A program made the translations under genes and the position numbers. The notes under the pieces were generated by a model. That model was given only the letters and a program-made list of their open reading frames with translations. It was not told the DNA's origin and searched no databases. This document shows positions 28,205 to 36,931 of a DNA stretch of 64,000 nucleotides, piece after piece; the stretch's first letter is position 1, and each line of letters begins with the position of its first letter. This stretch comes from Gemmatimonadota bacterium. Its GTDB lineage: Bacteria > JAAXHH01. Location: the NCBI GenBank assembly GCA_009838645.1, contig VXRC01000012.1, positions 1 to 64,000 of the forward strand. Reading direction: 5' to 3'.

Positions 28205-29428
28205 ATGCCCGTTCAGACGCTCAGCTTTCCCAATGACCACGGCGACCAGCTTGCCGCGCGGCTCAGCCTGCCGCCCGACGGCAGGCCGGTCGCCTACGCC
28301 CTCTTCGCCCACTGTTTCACCTGCAACCGGAACCTGAACGCCGTACGGCGCATCAGCCAGGAGATGTCCGACCACGGCATGGCCGTGCTGCAGTTCGACT
28401 TCACCGGGCTGGGCGACAGCGAAGGGGACTTTTCCGATACCGGCTTCGCGTCCAACGTGGACGACCTGGTCGCCGCGGCGAGGTATCTCGCGTCCCACCA
28501 CGAGGCGCCCAGGGTCCTGATCGGGCACTCCCTCGGCGGCGCGGCCGTGCTCAAGGCGGCGGGGTCCATTCCTTCCTGCAAGGCGGTCGTGACCATCGGC
28601 GCGCCGGCCGATCCGAAGCATGTGGCCCACCTGATCGGGGACGCCAGGGAGACCATCGAACAGTCCGGCCAGGCGACCGTCACGCTCGCCGGCCGTTCCT
28701 TCCTGATCAAGAAGCAGTTCCTGGAAGACCTGGAAGAGACGCGGATGGAAGAGACGATCCGTGGGTTGCGCCGCGCCCTGCTGGTGTGCCACTCTCCCAT
28801 TGACCAGACAGTCGGGATCGAGAACGCCGCCCGGATCTTCCAGGCCGCCATGCATCCCAAGAGCTTCCTCTCCCTCGACAAGGCGGATCACCTGCTGTCC
28901 AACGAGGCCGATGCCTTCTACGTGGGCCGCGCCGCCGCGGCGTGGGCGACGCGGTACCTGGACGTGCCCGCCGCGGCGGACGGCGATCCCGATGCAGCGG
29001 GCAGCCAGGTGGTGGTGCGCACGGGCCGGGAACACTACTATACCGAGGTCGTGGCCTCGGGCCACCACCTGACCGTGGACGAACCCGAATCGGTAGGGGG
29101 AACGGACCGCGGCGGGACGCCCTACGACCTGCTGCTCGGGGCGCTGGGTTCCTGCACGTCCATCACCCTGCGGATGTACGCCGACCGGAAATCCTGGCCG
29201 CTGGAGGAGATCGTCGTCCGGCTCACTCACGCGAAGGTCCACGCCAGCCAGTGCGAAACCTGCGAGACCACCGAGGGGAAGGTGGACCGCATCGAGCGCG
29301 ACATTGAACTGATCGGCGACCTGACCGGTGAACAGCAGGCGCGCCTGCTCGAAATCGCCAACCGCTGTCCCGTGCACAGGACGCTCCATTCGGAGATCCT
29401 GGTGGAGACCCGGCTCTTCGAACCGTAA
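28205..29428 (+). CDS. Fusion of alpha/beta hydrolase and OsmC domain
   Basis: 407 residues. Residues 1 to ~257 form an alpha/beta hydrolase with the nucleophile elbow GHSLGG and catalytic His likely in LDKADHLL. A short Ala/Asp linker leads to an OsmC/Ohr domain with cysteines in [11 protein letters not shown] and NRCPVHRTL. OsmC/Ohr proteins reduce organic peroxides by paired cysteines. Fusion to a hydrolase is known in other bacteria and may serve lipid-peroxide or thioester detoxification. All key residues of both parts seem present. Confidence 0.9.
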   Translation: MPVQTLSFPNDHGDQLAARLSLPPDGRPVAYALFAHCFTCNRNLNAVRRISQEMSDHGMAVLQFDFTGLGDSEGDFSDTGFASNVDDLVAAARYLASHHEAPRVLIGHSLGGAAVLKAAGSIPSCKAVVTIGAPADPKHVAHLIGDARETIEQSGQATVTLAGRSFLIKKQFLEDLEETRMEETIRGLRRALLVCHSPIDQTVGIENAARIFQAAMHPKSFLSLDKADHLLSNEADAFYVGRAAAAWATRYLDVPAAADGDPDAAGSQVVVRTGREHYYTEVVASGHHLTVDEPESVGGTDRGGTPYDLLLGALGSCTSITLRMYADRKSWPLEEIVVRLTHAKVHASQCETCETTEGKVDRIERDIELIGDLTGEQQARLLEIANRCPVHRTLHSEILVETRLFEP

Positions 29429-29447
29429 GCTCACGGCTTTACGACCC

Positions 29448-30164
29448 ATGAACTACCTCGCCCATCTGTATTTCGCCGAAGACACGCCTGAGTCCTGCGT
29501 GGGGAACCTGATGGCGGATTTCGTCCGGGGACCCGTGGACCGGCAACCGTACAACGGGGCCGTCATGCGGGGCATGCGAAGCCACGTGGCCGTGGACCGC
29601 TATACCGACGGTCACGACGTGGTCCGCGAGAGCAAGGCGCTGATCAGTCCCTCCCGCCGCCGGTTCGCCGGGATCATCGTCGACATCTGCTACGACCATT
29701 ACCTGGCCCGGCACTGGACCGATTTCTCGGACGAGCCGCTTCCCGCGTTCATCAAGCGGACCTACGGGTTCCTCAGCGCTTACCGGGGCGACATGCCGCC
29801 GGTACTGTCGCGGGTGATCCGGCACATGGTGAGGTACGACTGGCTGCACGGCTACCGGGAAATCACAGGGATCGGCCGGGCGCTGGACGGCCTGTCCATG
29901 CGCCTCCGGCGTCCCAACACGCTGGCGGGTTCCGTGGAGGAACTCGAGGCCAACTACGACGAAATGGAAGGGCAGTTCCTGCGGTTCTTCCCGGACCTGG
30001 TCCGGCACATGGAGACCGGATCTGGCCAGTCTCGTGAGGGGACGCGGCCGGGACCAGCCGGCACGATCCATGAGGAAAAACAGCCCAAACCGACCGGCGC
30101 CACCCACGAAGAAGCGCGGCTGAAACCTGCCGGCACGACCCATGAGGAGGCGGCGGAACGATGA
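29448..30164 (+). CDS. ACP phosphodiesterase-like (AcpH/DUF479) with repeat tail
   Basis: 238 residues. MNYLAHLYFA, GNLMADFVRG, HVAVDRYTDGH and DICYDHYLARHW are the conserved segments of AcpH-like phosphodiesterases, which remove the phosphopantetheine arm from acyl carrier protein. The usual length is ~195 residues. The surplus is a C-terminal tail made of three 12-residue units (PAGTIHEEKQPK type) encoded by 36-bp repeats. The stop overlaps the next start by 4 bases (ATGA), so translation is coupled to the oxidase downstream. Confidence 0.85.
   Translation: MNYLAHLYFAEDTPESCVGNLMADFVRGPVDRQPYNGAVMRGMRSHVAVDRYTDGHDVVRESKALISPSRRRFAGIIVDICYDHYLARHWTDFSDEPLPAFIKRTYGFLSAYRGDMPPVLSRVIRHMVRYDWLHGYREITGIGRALDGLSMRLRRPNTLAGSVEELEANYDEMEGQFLRFFPDLVRHMETGSGQSREGTRPGPAGTIHEEKQPKPTGATHEEARLKPAGTTHEEAAER
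30054..30161 (+). repeat. Three 36-bp units forming the C-terminal tail of the AcpH-like protein
   Basis: Units 30054-30089, 30090-30125 and 30126-30161 encode PAGTIHEEKQPK, PTGATHEEARLK and PAGTTHEEAAER. The repeat runs right up to the stop codon and into the start codon of the next gene. Confidence 0.9.
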
Positions 30165-31297
30165 AGAACCACTACGACGTCATCGTGGTGGGCCTGGGCG
30201 CCATGGGCTCGGCGACGTGCTACCACCTCGCCGGCCGGGGCGCGAAGGTCCTCGGACTGGAACGCTTCGACCTGCCCCACGCCCAGGGCAGTTCCCACGG
30301 GTATTCCCGCCACACGAAGACGGCGGTGTACGTGGACACGCCTTTCGAACCCTTCATTGAGCGGTCCTTCGAGCTCTGGCGGCTGCTCGAGGGCGAGACC
30401 GGCCAGCAGATCCTGGTGACGACCGGCTACCTGCGCATGGCCAACACGGGCTCGTGGGACCATTTGCGGGACAAGGTCCGCCACGAGGTCCTGACCGCCG
30501 ACGAAGTGGCCTACCGGTATCCTCAGTTCACGCTCGAGTCCGACTACCACGGTCTGTACGATCCGGTCGGCGGACTCCTGCGTCCGGAACTGGGCATCGC
30601 GAGCCACCTCATCCAGGCGCTGAGGCGCGGCGCCAAGATCCACGGCCGGGAAGCCGTGACCGGTTGGAAGGAGACCGCCCATGGCGTGGAGGTCGAGACC
30701 GAACACGCCCGCTACGGCGCGGACCAGGTCGTCTTTACCGGCGGTTCCTGGACCGACAGGCTGATCGCCGGCCTGGGCATCACCCTGACAGTCTCCCGGC
30801 AGCCCCTGGCCTGGGTGTGGCCCGCGCGGAACGCCGCGTCCTTCGACGTGGGCGCGCTGCCGATCTGGCAGATCCCAGCGCCCGAATGCGACGGCGAATA
30901 CTATGGTTTCCCCATGATGCCGGACCATCCGGGGTTCAAGCTGGCGCTGCACACTTTCGGGGAGACGTCCGATCCCGAGCATTTGGACCGCGATGCCCGA
31001 CCGAAAGACGAGGAGGAGGTACGGGCGTGCCTGCGGCGGTACATCCCGGACGCGAACGGTCCGCTCACGGCCATGCGGATCTGCATGTACACCCGCACGG
31101 CGGACGAACTACCCGTACTCGACCGGCATCCGGCACACCACCGCGTGACCGTGGGCTGCGGCTTCAGCGGGAGCGGGTTCAAGTTCTCCTGCGCCTTCGG
31201 CGAATGGCTGGCCGAAACGGCGCTGGGGCAGCCCAACACGATCGCCAATAAGGCTTTCCGGTTTGAACGGTTGCTTGGGGCTGCAGATTCGGCGTAA
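30161..31297 (+). CDS. FAD-dependent amine oxidase, SolA/monomeric sarcosine oxidase type
   Basis: 378 residues. DVIVVGLGAMGSATCYHLA is the FAD-binding GxGxxG site and LERFDLPHAQGSSHGYSRHT the following conserved stretch. MRICMYTRTADELPVLD carries the cysteine that covalently binds FAD in the family, and GCGFSGSGFKFS closes the cofactor site. These enzymes demethylate N-methyl amino acids (sarcosine, N-methyltryptophan) giving formaldehyde and peroxide. Start ATG 30161 overlaps the previous stop. Confidence 0.9.
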   Translation: MKNHYDVIVVGLGAMGSATCYHLAGRGAKVLGLERFDLPHAQGSSHGYSRHTKTAVYVDTPFEPFIERSFELWRLLEGETGQQILVTTGYLRMANTGSWDHLRDKVRHEVLTADEVAYRYPQFTLESDYHGLYDPVGGLLRPELGIASHLIQALRRGAKIHGREAVTGWKETAHGVEVETEHARYGADQVVFTGGSWTDRLIAGLGITLTVSRQPLAWVWPARNAASFDVGALPIWQIPAPECDGEYYGFPMMPDHPGFKLALHTFGETSDPEHLDRDARPKDEEEVRACLRRYIPDANGPLTAMRICMYTRTADELPVLDRHPAHHRVTVGCGFSGSGFKFSCAFGEWLAETALGQPNTIANKAFRFERLLGAADSA

Positions 31298-31408
31298 ATT
31301 GGAAAGCGACCAGGCCCGGAATCCCAACGTAACCCGGAACGGGCCGTGAATGGCCATGCGACCTGAATCACATCCAGGCCCCTCTCCCGACCAACAGGAG
31401 CGACCAAA

Positions 31409-32200
31409 ATGAATACCCGGATCACCGAAGACCAGTGGGCGGTATTCGAACGACAGGGCTACCTTCGTCTCGGCAGCGTGATGGAACCGGGCGAGCTCGA
31501 GCGGCTCCAGGAGCGCATCGACGACATCATGCTGGGCCGGGCCGACATCGACTACGGCCGGGTCATGATGCAGCTCGACCGCGACCCGGAGCGCGGGGGC
31601 GACCGGCCCGGACCGCAAAGCAGGGGGCACAAGGGGGCCACGCTCTGCTACCGGAAGATCCAGGACCTGGAACTCGATCCGGCATACCTGTCCTTCATGC
31701 AGAAGCCGATCTTCGAGGCGATCTGCGAGCGGATCTACGGTGCCGATACGCCGGTAGCCTGCTTCCGCGCCATGTTCATGAACAAGCCCAGCGGCGAAGG
31801 GACGCCCCTCGTCTGGCACCAGGACCGGTGGACCGACCTGGACCGCGACCCCCTCGTCACGCTCTGGACGGCGCTCGATCCTGCCGTGGAAGCGAACGGC
31901 TGCGTGAAGATCATCCCCGGTTCGCACCGCCGGCTCATCAATCCGAGCCACGGGTCGGGTTTCCTGACGGAAGAGCAGGCGGAGGCCGCGGTGGCCGAGA
32001 ACGAACCCATCAACATGGAAGTGGCCTGCGGCGAAACCGTGCTCATGCACAACTGGATGCTGCACAGTTCCGGGACGAACCGCACGAATACGGCGCGGCG
32101 CGCCTTCAGCATTTGCTTCATGGACGCGGCGACGCGGTCACGGACCGGGCACACGTTCCCCGTCATCTTCGGCGAGGGGGCGCTGAGTCCCGCGCTATGA
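31409..32200 (+). CDS. Phytanoyl-CoA dioxygenase (PhyH) family protein
   Basis: 263 residues. Iron ligands are HQD in LVWHQDRWTDLD and a distal His in HNWMLHSSGTNRT; the Arg for 2-oxoglutarate is likely the one in NTARRAFS. GCVKIIPGSHRRL is typical of the family. ATG 31409 follows an AGGAG. It comes 111 bases after the SolA-like oxidase, so a shared pathway for a methylated or hydroxylated amine is possible but not shown. Confidence 0.9.
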   Translation: MNTRITEDQWAVFERQGYLRLGSVMEPGELERLQERIDDIMLGRADIDYGRVMMQLDRDPERGGDRPGPQSRGHKGATLCYRKIQDLELDPAYLSFMQKPIFEAICERIYGADTPVACFRAMFMNKPSGEGTPLVWHQDRWTDLDRDPLVTLWTALDPAVEANGCVKIIPGSHRRLINPSHGSGFLTEEQAEAAVAENEPINMEVACGETVLMHNWMLHSSGTNRTNTARRAFSICFMDAATRSRTGHTFPVIFGEGALSPAL

Positions 32201-32286
32201 TCTGTCGACAACGACAATACCGCCGGCGGAATCCGCCACAGAGGAACACCGGCTAATAACCTACACATTCCAGGGGATCCCTCTAC

Positions 32287-33123
32287 ATGACATTCAAAAG
32301 CAAGCGAGTCCAGGCCGCTGTCTGTTCGGTGCTCATGGCCGCGTTTATCGTTTCAGGCTGCGGCTCCGCATCGGAAACCGCGCGAACCAGTCTGCTCGAC
32401 CAGATCAAGCAGCGGGGCACCATCCGTGTCGGTGTATCGACCTTCGTGCCCTGGGCGATGCGCAACAAGCAGGGGGAACTGGTCGGTTTCGAGGTCGACG
32501 TGGCCAGCCGCCTGGCGGCCGACGCCGGCCTGGAGATCGAGTTCATCCCCACGGCCTGGGACGGGATCATCCCCGGACTCCTCGCCGGGAAGTTCGACGT
32601 GATCATCGCCGGCATGTCAATCACCCCGGCTCGCAACCTGAGCGTGAATTTCACCCGGCCCTATTCCCATTCGGAGCTCCTGCTGGCCGCCAGCAGCGAT
32701 GAGGCGGGCCATCTCGTCGGCAAGGAGGACTACGATCGCGCCGACGTGACCATCGCGGTACGCCGCGGCTCGACCTCGGTCCAGGCGGCGCGGAAGAACT
32801 TTCCCCAGGCGACCATCCAGCAGTTCGACGACGACATTCTCGCCTTCCAGGAGGTCCTGAACGGCAACGCCGAAGCCGTCATCGCCTCATCGCCCAAACC
32901 GGAACACGAGGTGCTGCGCAACAGCGACCGGCTGTTCATTCCCTTCGACGAACCCCTGGACCGCGGCGCCGAGGCCATCGCGATCCGGCAGGGAGAAACG
33001 GACGCCCTGAATTTCTTCGACAACTGGATTCTGCTGCGGACCGAGGACGGATGGCTGAAGGAACGGCGGGACTACTGGTTCAAGACGCTGGACTGGGAGG
33101 ACGATGTGGCGGCGGACCAGTAG
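32287..33123 (+). CDS. Extracellular solute-binding protein, family 3 (amino acid type), lipoprotein
   Basis: 278 residues. Signal sequence with lipobox VSGC, then IRVGVSTFVPWAMRNKQGELVGFEVD, the family 3 signature, and NLSVNFTRPYSHSELLL. It should bind a polar amino acid outside the membrane and hand it to an ABC permease. No permease or ATPase gene lies next to it, so the partner is elsewhere or the protein is a sensor or orphan. Confidence 0.9.
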   Translation: MTFKSKRVQAAVCSVLMAAFIVSGCGSASETARTSLLDQIKQRGTIRVGVSTFVPWAMRNKQGELVGFEVDVASRLAADAGLEIEFIPTAWDGIIPGLLAGKFDVIIAGMSITPARNLSVNFTRPYSHSELLLAASSDEAGHLVGKEDYDRADVTIAVRRGSTSVQAARKNFPQATIQQFDDDILAFQEVLNGNAEAVIASSPKPEHEVLRNSDRLFIPFDEPLDRGAEAIAIRQGETDALNFFDNWILLRTEDGWLKERRDYWFKTLDWEDDVAADQ

Positions 33124-33133
33124 GCGCCGCTAC

Positions 33134-33169
33134 GTCGAGATTGGCGCATTGGTCGAGATTGGCGCGTTG
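33134..33169. repeat. Two 18-bp units after the solute-binding protein gene
   Basis: gtcgagattggcgcattg and gtcgagattggcgcgttg follow each other without a gap, 11 bases after the stop codon. The unit length is the same as the coding 18-bp repeats elsewhere in the window. Confidence 0.9.
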
Positions 33170-33176
33170 AAGGTTT

Positions 33177-33503
33177 TTATGTTCCGACACTGAGTCTTCC
33201 AGGTCGGCCGGTGTCTGATTCGCGGATGACGATTTTGACATCGCGTCCAAGGGTGGTCAGAAGGCGCAGAAGCCGATCTATGGAGTACTCCCGGAAGTCC
33301 CCTCTCATCAGTCGCGACACGTCGGGTTGAGACAAGCCGAGCAACTTCGCCGCCTCGACCTGCTTCAGTCTACGTTGGCGAATGATCCTGTCGATCCGCG
33401 TCACCAACTCCGCTTTAAGCAAGTGCGTTTCGGCATCCGGCAAGCCAAGATCAGCAAAGACATTACCACTACCGCGTTCGATCTTCACACTTTGAGATTT
33501 CAT
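33177..33503 (-). CDS. XRE-family antitoxin, HigA2/HTH_37 type
   Basis: 108 residues. A helix-turn-helix region LKQVEAAKLLGLSQPDVSRL follows an N-terminal segment (ADLGLPDAETHLLKAEL) that is typical of antitoxins encoded after a Gp49/RelE-like toxin. ATG 33503 is preceded by a GGAG and overlaps by 4 bases (ATGA) with a short frame that looks like the shrunken toxin gene. The protein itself appears complete, so it probably still binds DNA. Its target now is unknown. Confidence 0.85.
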   Translation of the reverse strand: MKSQSVKIERGSGNVFADLGLPDAETHLLKAELVTRIDRIIRQRRLKQVEAAKLLGLSQPDVSRLMRGDFREYSIDRLLRLLTTLGRDVKIVIRESDTGRPGRLSVGT

Positions 33504-33604
33504 CGGTTTTGGTCTCCTACATAATTTGCCCGATAATGTCGCGCTGCGGTCTGTAATCTGCTGGAGCCCACCCATTCAATCGGTTTGAGTATCGGTTCGT
33601 TCAT
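33500..33604 (-). pseudogene. Internally deleted HigB/Gp49-type toxin gene (34 codons left)
   Basis: A 34-codon frame from ATG 33604 reads MNEPILKPIEWVGSS, the usual start of Gp49/HigB-like toxins, and then jumps to LQTAARHYRANYVGDQNR, which resembles their C-terminal end (normally preceded by DIxxA). About 70-80 middle residues, including the catalytic part, are gone, but start, stop and the 4-base overlap with the antitoxin are kept. The deletion is in frame or nearly so. Part of the remainder could be chance, but position, strand, overlap and both ends fit the model. Confidence 0.65.
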
Positions 33605-33748
33605 AGGAATATAGTGAAACCCCCATAATTAGACAATCATTTTTTGTGTTCTGATTGACTCAGACTGATTTTTGGCTAAATCCTCGTAGAAATTGCATTG
33701 AAATGAAAATCGCACCCGATGATGATGCCTAACGCACCCAATTCCCGC

Positions 33749-33777
33749 TTGACATAGCCCGCCCTCCTGCGTATCTG
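33749..33777 (+). promoter_or_regulatory. Candidate promoter for cysS
   Basis: TTGACA (33749-33754), 17 bases and TATCTG (33772-33777) lie 50 bases upstream of the cysS start. The -35 is perfect and the -10 is weak. The remaining gap between 33605 and 33826 has no coding signal. Confidence 0.5.
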
Positions 33778-33826
33778 GTACAGACTCAAAATGACCGTGT
33801 AGCGCATTCCGCCGGAGCCACGTTTC

Positions 33827-35227
33827 ATGCCCCTCGTCCTGTACGACACCTACACCCGCAGCCTGCGTGAATTCGAACCGCTTTCCCCGGACGAGGTGGG
33901 GCTCTACGCCTGCGGCCCCACGGTCTACGATTTCCCCCACATCGGCAACATGCGTACCTACGTGTTCGGCGACCTGCTGCGCCGCGCGCTGGTTTTCAAC
34001 GGGTACAAGGTCCGCCACGTGATGAACATTACGGACGTGGGCCACCTGACGTCCGACGCGGACACCGGCGAGGACAAGATGGAAGAGGGCGCGCGCCGCG
34101 CCGGCAAGACGGCCTGGGAGATCGCCGAGTTCTACACCGGGATCTTCAAGGAGGACATGCGGCGGCTCAACATCCTCGAACCGGATACGTGGTGCCGGGC
34201 GACTGACCATATTGAGGAGCAGATCCGGGAGATTCAGTGCATTGAAGCCAAGGGATTCACGTACCGCACGTCCGACGGGATCTATTTCGACACGTCGAAG
34301 CAGCCTGATTACGGGTATCTCGCCCGCCTGGACGTGGAGGGGCTGGAGGCGGGCGCCCGGGTCGACATGGCGGAGAAGCGCAGCATCACCGACTTCGCGT
34401 TGTGGAAGTTCAGCCCCCCGGATGAGCAGCGGCAGATGGAATGGGACAGTCCCTGGGGCGTCGGGTTCCCGGGATGGCACATCGAGTGCTCGGCCATGTC
34501 CGCCAAGTTTCTCGGCCCCTATTTTGATATCCACCTGGGCGGCGAAGACCACATCTCGGTGCACCACGCCAACGAGATCGCCCAGACCGAGGCCTGTCAC
34601 GGCACGCGCCTGGCCAACTTCTGGATGCACGGCTACTTCCTGCAACTGGGAGACGCCAAGATGGCGAAGTCCTCGGGCGGGTTCCTGCGGGTGCAAACAC
34701 TGATCGACCGGGGGTACGACTCCCTCGTCTACCGGCTGTTCTGCCTCAGCGCGAGTTACCGGTCCAAGCTCAACTTCAAATGGGAGAGCATCGAAGGCGC
34801 CGCGCGGCAGCTGAACCGATTGCGGCTGGCCGTCCATGGCTGGGGCGAGGCCGCCGCTGAGGCCGATGAGACCTACATGCAGCGTTTTACCGAAGTCGTG
34901 AACAGCGACCTGAACATGCCCCGCGCCATGTCCGTCACCTGGGACCTGGTCCGCAGCGATCTGCCGGACGGCCTGAAGAAGGCCACGATCATGCGGTTCG
35001 ACGAAATACTGGGGCTGAGCCTGGCCGAGTGGGCACCGGAAGCAGCGACGGTGCCGGACCACATCAAGGACCTTGCCGAGGATCGGCGCCAGGCCCGCGC
35101 GGAAAAGCGGTACGCCGACGCCGACGCGCTACGCGATCAGATCATCACCGCCGGTTTCGATATCAAGGACACGCCGAAAGGACCGGAAATCACCCCCAGG
35201 GCCGTCGCGACCGAGGCGGCGAACTGA
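33827..35227 (+). CDS. cysS: Cysteinyl-tRNA synthetase
   Basis: 466 residues, the usual length. GLYACGPTVYDFPHIGN has the first zinc cysteine and HIGH motif (HIGN, residues 38-41). GWHIECSAM and HHANEIAQTEA carry further zinc ligands. The KMSKS loop reads KMAKS (residues 278-282), a known but less common variant. The class I fold is complete, so the gene is likely functional and essential. The epimerase gene follows after 14 bases. Confidence 0.95.
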   Translation: MPLVLYDTYTRSLREFEPLSPDEVGLYACGPTVYDFPHIGNMRTYVFGDLLRRALVFNGYKVRHVMNITDVGHLTSDADTGEDKMEEGARRAGKTAWEIAEFYTGIFKEDMRRLNILEPDTWCRATDHIEEQIREIQCIEAKGFTYRTSDGIYFDTSKQPDYGYLARLDVEGLEAGARVDMAEKRSITDFALWKFSPPDEQRQMEWDSPWGVGFPGWHIECSAMSAKFLGPYFDIHLGGEDHISVHHANEIAQTEACHGTRLANFWMHGYFLQLGDAKMAKSSGGFLRVQTLIDRGYDSLVYRLFCLSASYRSKLNFKWESIEGAARQLNRLRLAVHGWGEAAAEADETYMQRFTEVVNSDLNMPRAMSVTWDLVRSDLPDGLKKATIMRFDEILGLSLAEWAPEAATVPDHIKDLAEDRRQARAEKRYADADALRDQIITAGFDIKDTPKGPEITPRAVATEAAN

Positions 35228-35241
35228 CAAGACCCTCTGCC

Positions 35242-35994
35242 ATGAACCTGCTGCTGGTCGGCGGTTCCGGTCTCGTCGGGACGGCCATCACGCCCTACCT
35301 CCAGCCACACCACAACCTGCGGGTGCTGGACCTCAACGCTCCCCAGCACGACGATGTCGAGTACGTGGAAGGATCCATCGCCGACCCGGAAGCGGTGCGT
35401 CGCGCCCTGGACGGCATGGACGGATTCATCACCATGGCGATGAAGGGCGGGCAGGGCGGACACGACCGGCACCACACCCTGGAGCAGGTGATCGACAACT
35501 ACACGGTCAATTGCCTGGGCCATCACGTGCTGCTGCTGACCGCCTTCGAGATGAGGATCACGCGGGGTATCTACACCGGCACCATGAGCGTCCACAACCG
35601 GCACCGGACCTGGTACCCCTCCGAGGAGGAGGTGCCCCGGGACGGCCCCAACGTCTACGGCCTGACCAAGGGCTTGACGGAGGAGATCTGCCGGTACTTC
35701 GCCCGCGAGTACGACATGAGCCTGCTCGTCTATCGCATCACCGGACCCTGCAACCGGGCCATGTTCATCGACCGGATCAAGAACCCGCCCGGCGGGCCGA
35801 AGCTCTACTACACCGACGAGGAGGACATGGCCGAGGCCTACCTGGCCGGCTTGAGGTTCCTTGATCAGACCGGCAACGGCCGCTGCGAGGTGTTTTTCAT
35901 TTCCGGAGATGAAGACTGCGAGGAGATGAACATGGCGAAGGCCCGCGAACTCCTGGGCTGGGAGCCGTCCGCGCGGAAGAAGCTGGGGATTTGA
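35242..35994 (+). CDS. NAD-dependent epimerase/dehydratase family protein
   Basis: 250 residues of short-chain dehydrogenase type. LLLVGGSGLVGTAI is the nucleotide loop at the very N-terminus, and YGLTK gives the catalytic YxxxK after GTMSVHNRHRTWY. LLVYRITGPCNRAMF fits extended SDRs acting on nucleotide sugars. ATG 35242 is 14 bases after the cysS stop; an upstream frame from 35029 is a shadow of cysS. Confidence 0.85.
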   Translation: MNLLLVGGSGLVGTAITPYLQPHHNLRVLDLNAPQHDDVEYVEGSIADPEAVRRALDGMDGFITMAMKGGQGGHDRHHTLEQVIDNYTVNCLGHHVLLLTAFEMRITRGIYTGTMSVHNRHRTWYPSEEEVPRDGPNVYGLTKGLTEEICRYFAREYDMSLLVYRITGPCNRAMFIDRIKNPPGGPKLYYTDEEDMAEAYLAGLRFLDQTGNGRCEVFFISGDEDCEEMNMAKARELLGWEPSARKKLGI

Positions 35995-36065
35995 GGGGAT
36001 CTGGATGTGGAATTACATTGCCAAGTAAACCGACTGTGTCAAAAACATTGCCAGAGCGGGATTAA

Positions 36066-36278
36066 TCAGTGGATGGTATTGGGTCGGTAAGCTTTGGGTC
36101 GACGTTCTATATGTAATAGCAGACCTTGGTGTTGGCCATTCTTGCTTTTAATCAGTTTATAGAACAGGCGGTAGGCACTAATCGTTACAATGTAAACACC
36201 TTTTTCGGATTTGTGCTTTCTGGGCTTGTGCTTTACCTTGGCAGTCCTATTAACAATTCCCGCAATTGCTTCGGCCAC
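36066..36278 (-). CDS. Small basic protein, possibly RelE/ParE-like
   Basis: A 70-residue, Lys/Arg-rich protein in a region clearly more AT-rich than its surroundings. The segment VYIVTISAYRLFYKLIKS, then a hydrophobic strand LLLHIERRPKAYR, follows the strand pattern of RelE/ParE toxins (RVGDYRIIY ... HRKEVY). The similarity is only a pattern and no family is certain. A GTG start at 36278 is assumed; the frame is open about 13 codons further. It lies 88 bases after the acidic 170-residue gene on the same strand, as a toxin would after an antitoxin, but that is inference. Confidence 0.4.
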   Translation of the reverse strand: MAEAIAGIVNRTAKVKHKPRKHKSEKGVYIVTISAYRLFYKLIKSKNGQHQGLLLHIERRPKAYRPNTIH

Positions 36279-36366
36279 TTCCTCTTGTACTTGCTCAGAC
36301 AGTTTTTTGGGTCACGTCTAAACCGCGTCGTGGCCTTGAAGTACGCAGGCAATGCAAAAGGCACAT

Positions 36367-36879
36367 TCATTCATCATCTTTCAGAAGTGAAAGTAGATCT
36401 TGCCTGCTTTTGATTTTCCTGGCCATGACCGGGCTTGCCAAGCCATCATGAATGCCTATTTTCTCCCGCAATTCCTGATACTTTTTTGCATAACCTGAAC
36501 AGAAAGTTGATACTTGATTGTAAGCACCTTCTGGCAGTTTGTCATTTTCCGGAAGGTTGTCCAATTTCTGCATTAGTGAAATTGTTATCTCTTCCATCTC
36601 TTCCAAGCCGCATGTTACGGTTTCATCTGGATCGAATTCTTCATCAGCTGGACACTGCAAAAGTGATTGCTCGATATTTATCACAGTTCTGGCTAAAAAC
36701 GTGTCATAGTATTTCACCAAGCAGTGAACAACTTCGGCTACATCAACCTGGACTTTGTCGCTCTGGTCGTTTTCTGCAAGTGCATTGCTTATAGATGTAC
36801 CTGTATCTTTTATCCTGTCCAGTTCAGCCATTGCGGGTTCTACAAACATTGTGGTATGTAACATGTGCTGTGCTCTCAA
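36367..36879 (-). CDS. Acidic helical protein of unknown function
   Basis: 170 residues, strongly acidic, predicted mostly helical (LTKYYDTFLARTVINIEQ-like spacing, EEMEEITISLMQKLDNL). I do not recognise a family. Base composition is much lower in GC than the neighbours, so it is likely acquired. Start may be ATG 36879 or an internal Met (MLHTTMFVEP). With the small basic gene downstream it forms a two-gene unit. Confidence 0.5.
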   Translation of the reverse strand: MRAQHMLHTTMFVEPAMAELDRIKDTGTSISNALAENDQSDKVQVDVAEVVHCLVKYYDTFLARTVINIEQSLLQCPADEEFDPDETVTCGLEEMEEITISLMQKLDNLPENDKLPEGAYNQVSTFCSGYAKKYQELREKIGIHDGLASPVMARKIKSRQDLLSLLKDDE

Positions 36880-36931
36880 GTAAGGCTTTACCTGTAAACG
36901 GGAATACTTAAATCAGTTACACCATTATTGG

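Noticed and set aside
25331-29449. A 1372-codon open frame on the minus strand
   Set aside because: It is antisense to UPF0182 and the hydrolase-OsmC gene, which both have clear families. Its His/Arg/Val-rich composition is typical of high-GC shadow frames.
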